Assembly (NCBI RefSeq): GCF_050436995.1 | Contig: NC_134745.1 | Coordinates: forward strand, 3,968,001-4,032,000 | DNA from: Anticarsia gemmatalis | Taxonomy: Eukaryota; Arthropoda; Insecta; Lepidoptera; Erebidae | DNA: 64,000 bases | Direction: 5' to 3' | In this document: one piece after another, positions 14,270 to 23,350 of the stretch | How the letters are laid out: every line of letters begins with the position of its first letter | Numbering within the stretch: the first letter of the stretch is position 1 | Notes under the pieces: model-generated | What the model saw: only the letters and a program-made list of their open reading frames with translations | What the model was told of the DNA's origin: nothing | The model's database searches: none | Translations under genes and position numbers: made by a program

Positions 14270-14967
14270 GGTCGCAAAAAGGAAAACGAACGATCAATTT
14301 TCACCGTCTGTTACGCGCGGTTTACGTTCACGGTAGCGGCGACGCATGCGTTAAACATAAAACGGAGATTACGCAAAAAATAGCTCTAATTATAGACATA
14401 TACTGCTGACAGTTATGCGAGTATTTTAGTTCAATGTTTAATGCATTGCTCAAGACTACTAGCCTTTTTCACTTGCCATTTTTCCCATGAGCGCGCGCTC
14501 AATGAAAACTCGCAGCTGTACGTATTACTATAGTCGGTACAACTGGTTAGCGAGAACGAAAGTGTTTGACAACAAATAAATTTATACTTAAAAATCGAAA
14601 GCGGTCGATTGATATGTTTTTATAACGTGTCTTTTTAATATTTATAAATGTTAGCATTGAAAGTGATATGTTAATGACCGAAATAGCAACCAATATTTAT
14701 GCAATTTCGAAACTAGAGCCATTAAGTGGTTCACTATACGTATGGGACTTGATGTAATTTGCTTAGTAATTTGGAAATTCGCGTACAATATCAAGCGTTT
14801 GGAAAGTGTGTATGTATACGCGTGACATATCCGCGCGCGTGTTCACGAGACGGCTTCCTACATAATTGATTAATGTCGAATTTTCTGCAATTGATTTTCT
14901 ACCACCTAAAAAAAATAATTACCATAATTCCTGACCTATTTAAATAAAATATTTGCTCCAAAATCTT
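14270..14967 (-). promoter_or_regulatory. CpG-rich start of intron 1, possible regulatory DNA
   Basis: Several CpG-dense patches (about 14270-14350, 14490-14520 and 14800-14855, for example ACGCGTGACATATCCGCGCG) contrast with the very AT-rich surroundings. They lie directly downstream of the splice donor of the signal-peptide exon at 14970-15018, so they would be in the first part of its first intron. CpG retention near a transcription start is common in insect genes, so a promoter-proximal regulatory role is a reasonable inference, not a demonstrated one. Confidence 0.4.
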
Positions 14968-14969
14968 AC

Positions 14970-15018
14970 CTGTTATGATCGCTAGTGTAAAAAGCGCCGC
15001 GGCGCCGAAAGACCTCAT
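14970..15018 (-). CDS. First coding exon of a putative secreted or membrane protein
   Basis: On the minus strand an ATG at 15018 with A at -3 (GCAACCATG) opens 16 codons reading MRSFGAAALFTLAII plus T. These are a basic residue near the start and then a hydrophobic run, as in a signal peptide. The frame then meets a consensus splice donor, ACAG|GTAAGA, with the intron starting at 14969 and splitting a codon after its first base (phase 1). Phase-1 introns just after signal peptides are common in genes for extracellular and immunoglobulin-type proteins. The leader is GC- and CpG-rich, unlike nearly all the rest of the window. No TATA box is obvious. A GTG-initiated in-frame extension exists upstream, but an ATG start is expected in an animal gene. 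I could not find exon 2 within the remaining 15 kb on this strand, so the product is unknown. A chance match is possible but the combination of features is good. Confidence 0.6.
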
Positions 15019-15260
15019 GGTTGCAGTAGTTCGATCACAGATCACGGTGTTTGTAAAACGCAAGTCGTACACAACACAGGCACTTGTCACCACCGACGCA
15101 TATTACACAGTCGACGCGCGAAAGCTCAGCGCGCGTGCGCGGGAGTGAGCGTTGCAGAGGCCTGCGCCTGCGACGACGCTGTGGTGGGGCGCTTGCGATA
15201 CAATTGTTAAACTTGAAGGCTTGAGGGTCGGGTGATGGTGACGGCGACTTCAATAAGGCT
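15019..15260 (-). promoter_or_regulatory. CpG-rich 5' leader and putative core promoter
   Basis: This is the most GC- and CpG-dense block in the window (for example AGCTCAGCGCGCGTGCGCGG at about 15124-15143). It lies directly upstream of the signal-peptide exon at 14970-15018 and fits a 5' UTR plus TATA-less promoter of a minus-strand gene. The exact transcription start is not visible. The open frames within it are probably a by-product of GC content. Confidence 0.5.
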
Positions 15261-18200
15261 ATTAGAATATAGAGTACAATTGAGCCTTAATTGTCTTGAG
15301 GTTACTTGTGAAGAGCATGCGAAATTGCAACTAGTAAGACAATTTTTGTAATGATTGCAAATTTTGAATGAAATATTTTATAGTTATTCTGATATTACAG
15401 TTACACATTTAAAAATGAGAACAAAGGAAAATATTGAAACTGATTTATATTCTATCGTCTGTACCTAATTGAATTTATATACAGATAATAATAATAGCGA
15501 GTGACATATTACTTCCCATATGACAATGTATTATAGCCCTTTCTAAGCAAATTCGCTAGTACTGAGACCAATCCCCAAGGGTTACGGAAGTGAGCGAAAT
15601 GTCAGGGATTTGGCGCTATAAGGCGGATATCTGAGCAGGGGTAACGCAACACATTCCGAATAGTCCACCACATCGCATTATTGAAATAACCACCTTGCTG
15701 CTGCAACTGCTGTAAGACAGGGGTACTAAACCCTTTTATTATGAAGAATATTTAAAAAAAAATTAAATTACTGACTATGACAAAATGTGTATGTTAAAAG
15801 GTGATTAAGGAAGTTACTCATTTCGAACATACTTTAAATAAAAAATTTGAAAATTACCTATATTGCTCAATCTTCCTCTTTATACGCAAAAATGTCCAAT
15901 TTGTCAAATGGCATTTGAAATAAGTTAACTTGACAAAAGTATTGCAAACACAATTCATGTCCTTTCAAACACTAATACTCAATAGTATTTTCACGAAAAG
16001 CAGTACTTACTATACTTTTGACCATAAATAGTCCAAAACCATGTGTTTATTACCACTGCCTAAAATTAACTCAACACATTGCATTATAGAAATTACCATC
16101 GTATTGTCCGACAATAGAAGCCAGAAATAGAACCGGACAGATAAAATCTAAATGTTTTATTTTTGCATAAAATGGCCGATATAATTTTATTATTATTGGA
16201 TGGTGTAATCGGTGGATTGAATATTACACTGTGCTATATGACTAAAAGGCGTAAAGAATATTTTAAAATGTTCAGCTTATGTTGTAATTATGAAACAGAT
16301 TATTTTTCTTCAAAATAAAATGTGGGTGCAGAAAAGGGCAACTAGGAGATAAAATTGAAAACCAGAAATGTATTAAGAAATCAAAACGAGAGAAATCAAT
16401 TTCGAAATTATTTATTTCAACAAAATATTGCAATGCCCTAAGGTTTTTTAATAAAGTGACCCGACAATTCATATGCCATAAGGAAAAATATATTGATTTT
16501 TTAAATAGCTCTACCACTTTACAAACATTCCATACTCTACATCCGGAACACTGCATTGTCAATAAACATAAAATAATTTACATAACTTTTATCCCACGGA
16601 ATAATATAATAATAAACCTTACGGCTCTAATAAACCATTCAATTTGTTTAATAAATGACACCATTAATCGATTTAATTGAAATTAAATAGTCTTTTGAGC
16701 CTTGAAGTTAGTACATTGATGTATGCATGGAATTTCCTTCATAACAAGTTTCTTCTCGCATGTGACAGAACCATAAAACAGTCATTACTAAACGTCATTT
16801 AAATATCAAGGGAATGAAATTTTCCGGTTCCAACACATTACTTTATTACTCGCAAAGTTTAAATATTTATGAAAATTATGAAGACTTGTTATGATAAGGT
16901 CATATTAAAAAGTAATGTCTCCCTTTCTAGAGCGTTTCAATATTTTTCCAGCAAAACGTGTTGTTTTCGGTTCAAGGGAGTGCGTTGATGTCTTTTGTAT
17001 GGAAACGATTCGACTTCATCGTAAAACAAATATTTATGACGTTTTGTCATAAATTAATGGCGTAATCGCTATGATTGATCAATGGTCAAGGTTACGCTAA
17101 TATTTTAGACGGATTTGATTAATTAATATGTAATTTATTCGCCATTAGTGACGTATTACGATCGATCGGATGTCGTGACAGTTTAGAATAAATTACTAAT
17201 ACTTGTGCGTTACGATACATCTACTTCCACTTTTATTTTTATTGTATTGAAAATATCGATAAGTTAGTCAACCGCCAGATATTTTCTGATTTGTCTAGAG
17301 GTACTTGCTCTTTCTCTAATAGGCCCATCTATCTAGCTAGCTTTCAAGTTCGAGAGTTAAATATCTAGGTAGAGATTACTTCTTACTCAGGCTCTAGTTA
17401 GACTAGAATTAAATCTGTCGTCATTGCATACTTTATTAATTAAAACGGCGTTCGACGACTACGTAATATAATTATCCTTGCCGAAACATCAAGGAGTAGG
17501 CTCTATTGTGCCGTCAGTTATTTGGAAAATCCGGAGACATAAAAATTAATCGAGAATAACATTTCTAATAACGGTAAAAAAATGTCACTTCTTAAAATAG
17601 AGCATAGAATATTTCGAAATAAAAAATCTATAGGTAATAAGTGCAGTAGTGCAATATTACGCAAGTGCCCAAAACACGATGTAGGCCGCGGAACACTTTC
17701 GTTTTCGCGAGCCTCGATGGCGGCCGACCACCACCGACAACAGCCGACGGCACCCGACCATTGCCGAAGATATGACGGGTGCCCGAATTACTGACACACA
17801 TTGTTGCACGAACAAACCCTAGGGTATTGCGGTCAGGTGACAAATTGATACCTGCGGTGATAAATTATAGCTATGTTAGATTTTATAATACGACCTGTGA
17901 TGAATGGTAGCGATAACGAAATTATTTAGTAAATCTATTTATTAAATACTGCGTGGTGTAATAATGGCTTGTGTAACGAGATCCTAGGTTTCATTGCATG
18001 TCGAAAAAAACATTTATTTCTGGGCTCATTTCTAAGATAATTCGTAGTATGTATTTTGAAATTTCTTGAAAACTTGAACTTTGCTAACAGTAATGAAGCC
18101 ATTTTGAGCCGAACTATACGTCTTTATTAGAGTGATGTACGAGTAAGATTTACGATGAGGCAACTAAACAATGGGAGACTTATCTATTGCTGAACATTTG

Positions 18201-18319
18201 TTATTGAGAATAGATGTACATAGACAATATAGCAAATAATAATAGACAATAGTCTAACCTAGACAAATACAGACTTGTTTTAGAAACATTTCGTTTTTCT
18301 ACCGAATTACAGACGAATA
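15261..18319. other. Upstream non-coding stretch with a GC-rich patch
   Basis: No supported gene. A GC-rich, low-complexity patch at about 17685-17795 is built from CGG/CCGAC-like words (GGCGGCCGACCACCACCG and similar). It leaves open frames on both strands but shows no domain, splice context or biased codon use. A second unassigned GC-moderate patch is at about 15570-15720. The rest is AT-rich and unrecognised. Confidence 0.5.
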
Positions 18320-18334
18320 TATGTAGATTTGTGC
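18320..18334 (+). repeat. Target-site duplication, left copy
   Basis: The 15-bp word TATGTAGATTTGTGC occurs here and again exactly at 18438-18452. The two copies bracket a 103-bp retroelement fragment, as expected for target-primed reverse transcription. Confidence 0.9.
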
Positions 18335-18437
18335 AGTTGGCCAGAGTGGTGGACTCAATGCCTAATCTCTTTCTTCCTCATAACGGGAGGAGACCTTTGC
18401 CTAGCCGTGGGGCAATAATGAGTTTTTTTTTAATTAT
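18335..18437 (+). mobile_element. 5'-truncated retroelement (LINE 3' end or SINE)
   Basis: The insert contains GGCCAGAGTGGTGGACTCA and GGGAGGAGACCTTTGCCTAG, and ends in an A/T-rich tail. These words are characteristic of the 3' end of a widespread lepidopteran non-LTR retroelement and its SINE derivatives. It is bounded by an exact 15-bp target duplication, so both ends are firmly placed. It has no coding capacity. The same family appears at 33257-33344 and, inverted, at about 54188-54290. Confidence 0.85.
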
Positions 18438-18452
18438 TATGTAGATTTGTGC
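18438..18452 (+). repeat. Target-site duplication, right copy
   Basis: This is the second exact copy of TATGTAGATTTGTGC and marks the 3' junction of the insertion at 18335-18437. Confidence 0.9.
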
Positions 18453-19145
18453 TCGTGTTATTCTGAATATCTGGGGGCACGGAAGTGCCCCCGCAAGTCG
18501 AGCAAAAAAAAAGCGGCACGGCCGTAACATCCTTTTCTCGAAGCAATTCGGGCTATTTTTGACACCCCTATAACTTCGTTGTGGATAAAACAAGAAGCCT
18601 GGATTTTCAGCAACTAATCAGTCATTGTATAAACACGGTATATTTAAAATTTCAGTCAATTTGAACCAGTAGTTTAAGAATGACAACTTGTTAAAATTTT
18701 GAATTTTGTCACTCACTGATTCACTGACTCACTGACTCACCGATCATCAAAAGTCTAAGGTACTTCTAGCAGACTTAAAAGCTTAAAATTTAGAATACAA
18801 ATAGGGTTTAGTGTTTTAATCATGGGAAAAATTTAATATTTTCTAATTTCGGTCGAGTTTTCTAAATACACCCACTGCAACAATAACTTTGTAATCCCAT
18901 ATAAATGTATAAGATTACAAGGTTACATTTGCAGTTAATGAATTATTATTACTGTAGAAAATAAAATAAATAGGTGTAAATAGGTACCTACTATATGAGG
19001 CATAACGGGAGGGGGTATAGGGTGGGTAAGGGTGTTTAGCCCATGAAACTGAACAACATTCCCATAGGAATATATGTTGAATTATGAAAAAAAAACGTCT
19101 TTACATACAAATTGGACTTATGTTTGCTCTACAAAAAGAAGTGAG
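18453..19145 (+). repeat. Uncharacterised repeat with GC-rich hairpin and ACTC-type tandem
   Basis: A perfect GC-rich hairpin lies at 18473-18492: GGGGGCAC, a GGAA loop, then GTGCCCCC. It is followed by a CG-rich run (GCGGCACGGCCGTAACATCC) and, at about 18710-18745, tandem ACTGACTC-like units. The stretch continues with a G-run (GGGAGGGGGTATAGGGTGGG at about 19009-19028) up to the inverted repeat at 19146. I associate the hairpin region with interspersed repeats of lepidopteran genomes, but I cannot name the class, see its ends or find a protein. The boundaries given are simply those of the unexplained segment. Confidence 0.45.
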
Positions 19146-19583
19146 ATCCCATCAAAAACATTCTGTAAAAACCTCAAGTCTCGCCGTAAAAAGTTGTGAG
19201 ATCAATATAATACCAAGTCGATTAATCTATTTAGTCTCTACTTAAAGGACCTTCTGTCTTAAGTTATTACGTATGTTATTATCATGCCTATTTAAAAAAA
19301 AATACCTTTAAAACAAATAGATCGACTTGGTCATCGCAAGAAAACACAAATTCGCCATTAACATTTCAGGATCATTAACTAATCAAATCATGCGATGGCC
19401 AGGTCGGTCTATTTGTTTTAGAGGTATTTTTTTTTAAATAGGCATGATAATAACATACGTAATAACTTAAGACAGAAGGTCCTTTAAGTAGAGACTAAAT
19501 AGATTAATCGACTTGGTATTATATTGATCTCACAACTTTTTACGGCGAGACTTGAGGTTTTTACAGAATGTTTTTGATGGGAT
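19146..19583. repeat. Long near-perfect inverted repeat (foldback element or hairpin source)
   Basis: The left arm (19146-19338) and right arm (19391-19583) are both 193 bp and reverse-complement each other with only about four mismatches, all near the loop. The loop is 52 bp (19339-19390). The outer ends are ATCCCATCAAAAAC and its complement. No convincing target duplication flanks it: the last shared base pair is AT on each side and the outer sequences differ. A transcript through this locus on either strand would fold into a duplex of about 190 bp. Possible origins are a foldback or MITE-type DNA transposon, or a recent inverted duplication inside the surrounding repeat. Confidence 0.9.
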
Positions 19584-20211
19584 TCAAATTACTCGACTCG
19601 TTTTTCTACCTTATTAACGGAACCCTAACGCAGTATAAAACGAAATGCCTGTATTACACCATCACGTTACAATTACAATTAGAACGTCTACATCTATGTA
19701 ATAATTACACAAATTTATTAAAATCAAATAAAACATCCACATATTAAACAATAGTCTGCAAAAATTATACTTTTAAATGAGATATTTAAACGATTACGAT
19801 ATCGTTCGTACATTTCTTCGAGTTTTAGAGCGAAATAATTGGATTCGCAACACTCTTGGGCGAAGTACCGCTAACAAGTCGTAAAGAAAATTATTATGAT
19901 AATGAAATAAGTAGGTAAGTGCCTACATAATTGTTATTACGTAACAAGTAAGTTTGTAACTGGTTGTATAATATGTAGATCAGTTAAGTAGGTGAGAAAT
20001 GTATTATCTTAATCGATATAATGGTTTCGTTGTGTGGTCGCTATTTGGGTAAATATTTGTTTACGTTTTTGCAACTGTTATGCTTATAATTGAGCTTTAT
20101 AAGATATTTATATTTCTCGGGGGTTCTTAACAGTTATTAAATTTCAAAAGTTTTCGTTCAATTACACAGATATCCATTCAGCATAGATATTCTATACAAT
20201 GGATAAACATC
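19584..20211. other. AT-rich non-coding stretch
   Basis: No gene or recognisable element, although the first 60 bases (ending near CGGAACCCTAACGC) may be the continuation of the repeat that hosts the inverted repeat. Confidence 0.5.
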
Positions 20212-20350
20212 GTTATTTGGGTTGCTTTACAAGCAAACAAACATAGAGTACAACCATCCACAAAATAATCTCACATATACTTATTTGTTTCTCGTTAGAA
20301 TCGAACCCACGACACAGCCAACTACTCTCTATTACACCACATTCTTACCC
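20212..20350 (-). mobile_element. tRNA-derived SINE, diverged
   Basis: On the minus strand this reads as a pol III-type head: an A-box-like stretch (TGGTGTAATAGAGAGTAG) and then a near-consensus B box (GGGTTCGATTC, plus coordinates about 20298-20308). After these comes a tRNA-unrelated body with TTTGTTTGCTTGT words. No cloverleaf with an acceptor stem can be folded, so it is not a functional tRNA gene. Its 5' and 3' limits are approximate and I could not find a target duplication. Confidence 0.6.
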
Positions 20351-22815
20351 AACTTTTATTCACAAACTTAGTTGTCAACGTCCGCGTGTCATAATTACGC
20401 ATTTTATCACTTCCTTCCATACAAAGACGTAATTTAATGTATAACACATATTCCACACATTGTTATAACTGTTTCATAACAAACGTCATAATTAGCGTCA
20501 ACATTGTCGTATGTAACACGAACTTATTCTGTATAATGGTGGTTCTGTTAGTTTGTTAGGATTTTTCTCTGCAACTGCTAAGCCTATTTTAAGAATAAGT
20601 TTTTGTTATTAAGTTTAAAAGTCACAGCAGTTGTGTCGTGATTCCAAAGTCAATAAAGTAATAGTATATTCTTTTTGTATGTCTTACTATACTAAGAAAC
20701 TACTGTACAAGGAAATGGTTTTCCTACTTATAATGTTCGTTACTTTTCATCCCAAAATAAAGATTAAATGTTACACGAGTCTATCTTCTAGTAAGTAGGC
20801 AAAGTCATAGAACAACCCTAGTATAAGTAGTGACAGGTTACCGAGGCGTTTTATCGTACGTGAAATCTTAGAGCATTCAGTTACCTCACAGTATTGCTTG
20901 ATAATAGAACCTGTCAGTCCGAGCTAGTGCGTATAAATATGTAATATGTTATTAGAGAAGTAGTAATCAAAATGTTATGTGCAATAACATTTGGAATTGT
21001 TTTATAAGAAGTACGACGTACTTGTTGTATTATTTATGTTTATTCTCGTTGACTAGTTAGTCTATAGGTATAGATTGTTGAACAATCAGTATAGATTGTT
21101 GTGCTTGCCTGTTATTAAGGTATTTTTAAAAGTTGGTTTAAGCAGCTTTATATGAAAAAAAAACAGATTTTTTTAAAAAGACTTTATTATAATCATTTAC
21201 TTACACAAATTAAATAAGAATTGACTGTAATGACAATTCCGACACAATAGATACGCATACAGATGTCGCGTGAATGTAGCATATTTAATTTCCGATGTAT
21301 GAATAATATTAAAACAAATATTTCTTTATTAGCATTACCAGCAATAATCTACAACCACAAGATCATCAAATCCTAACAATACTAGTAAAACAATATTACA
21401 AAGTCATAATGATCCACAAATTACAGTAATTTATTCGAAGGAAACTCGAATCAAATCAAACTTAATGCGCTTGTTATTAGATTAACTTATTGTTATTTTT
21501 ACCTGCCACTTAGTTCAATTGACTGGATTGACCTCTGGTTATATTGTAGTTCGCTTTCAATTGTCGGTCGGTAATCACTGTGCTGAGAGAATTGACTTCC
21601 CATATAACATGGTCGAAGATAAAAGCAAAGGTAAGGTTAGATAGGTCAATTTTAACTTCCAATAATGTTTTAGTATAAAAGTGGCTTACAAAAGGCAAAA
21701 TTTTCGTATTATTAATAATACTCTTAAGTTTAGTTAACTGAAGAATTTTGTTAAGTAACTGAGAAGCATTTTATCTTTATAAAATTACAACAACCCCTCA
21801 GAAATTTGAATAATATCATATTATAACTATCTTACTGCGACAAAAGCGTTCACTGTGAAGAACTTTAAAAATCATATTTAAGACATACCTATGCAATAAC
21901 CGACTAACAAAGTCTCAATTAGATGAGAATGCATCTATATTTAGAGCACAATGTCGAAAGGGAGCCAATCACGCAGGAGCCGTACATTAGCGTCTATTGT
22001 CGAAATAATAATTAAGCAATTTGTTATCATTCGGCCCCATCTCTACCCACCATATAACAAGACCCTTGAAACAAACCAAGATCTTAAACTCCAGAGGTCT
22101 TAGAAAACTGGTCGTTTTACCTACATACTGTAATAATTTCATCAAACGTTTAATAAATCACTCTGTATAATATCTAGTTACTTATGTTCCAAATTGAAAT
22201 TTCGTACGTTTCGCAAAACATCGCGTGAACTTACATTGTTTTGTGTCATTTGCGGTAACACTGGCCGCTTGTAATTCGTTAAATTCTCGTTTAATACGTT
22301 TAGGAAATAGCAGAGAAAATGTATGAATGTTGCATGGTATTAATGTTACGTATCATGTTAGAAAAATGGATACAAGGTCATTTAGGCTATTAGTAGGTCT
22401 AGAAAATAAAAATACTCGACTTGTCAAATTGAAATGGACATTTTCTTGGGACGTGAAATCACATTAACAAAAATTGACTTGACCCAAACTAAAATTATTG
22501 ACAGTTCATTTGTTGGAGTTTTTAATGAAACTAGTGACATCGGATTAGATAGAGGGAGCTATTTTTATTCTGACTGGCACATCAGAGATCGAAGGTAGAA
22601 TCTGTTTTGACAGTCACTAGTCATCGAATATTTATGTCGATCTTAAAGTGAACTATGCCATGTTTAAGACCACAACTAATATCGAATATGACGAACAATC
22701 AAACATTTAATATAGATATTAATAGATAAGACATTTAACCCTGACCTAGGAACCAACAGGACCACACGTAACAATGACATCATCCATCACTCTTACATCA
22801 CAATACAATCACTAA
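20351..22815. other. AT-rich non-coding stretch
   Basis: No supported gene, RNA gene or mobile element. All frames are closed by frequent stops, and the longest open frames have no recognisable domain. Confidence 0.55.
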
Positions 22816-22891
22816 TACATTTAGGAAATACCACAAAAACGAACGTAACATGCTGAACTGTAACGCTTATTTCAATGCCGATATTCGCCAT
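22816..22891 (+). repeat. Duplicated segment, copy 1
   Basis: About 76 bp here (from ATACATT through GATATTCGCCATC) recurs with roughly ten differences at 23276-23350 in the same orientation. The pair brackets a Helitron that itself contains a SINE. The family is unknown; a local tandem duplication is the simplest explanation. Confidence 0.8.
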
Positions 22892-22894
22892 CGG

Positions 22895-23240
22895 TCTACT
22901 AATATTATAAATGCGAAAGTTTGTGATGATCGATGTTTGTACATACATACATGTTTCTGTATTGCTATTTTAAGAAAAACTTCTTTCAAGACTATAAAGA
23001 AATTTAATACACTGTTAGCTTATCTGGATTAACGACTTCCTCCGTGGCGCAGTAGTTTAGGACGCCACGCTGCTACCATTACATCGGGGAGGTTCGATTC
23101 TCACACGGAACAATTATTTGTGCGAACCTCAAATAATTGTTTCGGGTCTGGTTGTACTTTGTGTCCGTTGTTTGTTATTGCGAAAGTTGTTATTAAAAAA
23201 AATTAACACATAGGATACCTTTTACGCCGGAAAATGTATT
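22895..23240 (+). mobile_element. Degenerate Helitron interrupted by a SINE
   Basis: The 5' end reads TCTACTAATATTATAAATGC then GAAAGTTTGTGA, the same start as the complete Helitron at 36733-36956. After the SINE at 23034-23201 the Helitron-like interior resumes with a stretch ending in CTTTTACGCCGG, comparable to CTTTTTATCCCGG in the complete copy. No CTAG terminus is recognisable, so the 3' end has been lost. The end coordinate is approximate. Confidence 0.65.
23034..23201 (+). mobile_element. tRNA-derived SINE nested in a Helitron
   Basis: The head carries an A-box-like GTGGCGCAGTAGTTTAGG and a B box GGTTCGATTCTC. These are followed by the body words CACACGGAACAATTATTTGT and GTTTCGGGTCTGGTTGTACT that typify lepidopteran SINEs, and an A-rich tail. 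A short direct repeat, ATTAAC, is at 23028-23033 and 23202-23207 and is probably the (shortened) target duplication. The element is non-coding and relies on LINE machinery in trans. Confidence 0.8.
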
Positions 23241-23275
23241 CAGTAGCAAACATTTGTTGCATTACTGCATTGCAA

Positions 23276-23350
23276 ATACATTATGAAATACCACAGAAAG
23301 AACGTAACATGTTAAATTGTAACGCTAACTTCAATGCCGATATTCGCCAT
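23276..23350 (+). repeat. Duplicated segment, copy 2
   Basis: This is the partner of 22816-22891 in direct orientation, about 460 bp away. It is slightly shorter because of small indels. The sequence diverges again after GATATTCGCCATC. Confidence 0.8.

Noticed and set aside
17582..17843. Overlapping open frames on both strands in the GC-rich patch
   Set aside because: They result from the lack of stop codons in CG-rich low-complexity sequence; no domain or splice signal supports a gene.
20298..20308. tRNA B box on the minus strand
   Set aside because: The surrounding sequence does not fold as a tRNA; it is better explained as a diverged SINE.
23034..23201. tRNA gene suggested by A and B boxes
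   Set aside because: No cloverleaf or acceptor stem can be formed, and the body and tail match a SINE.
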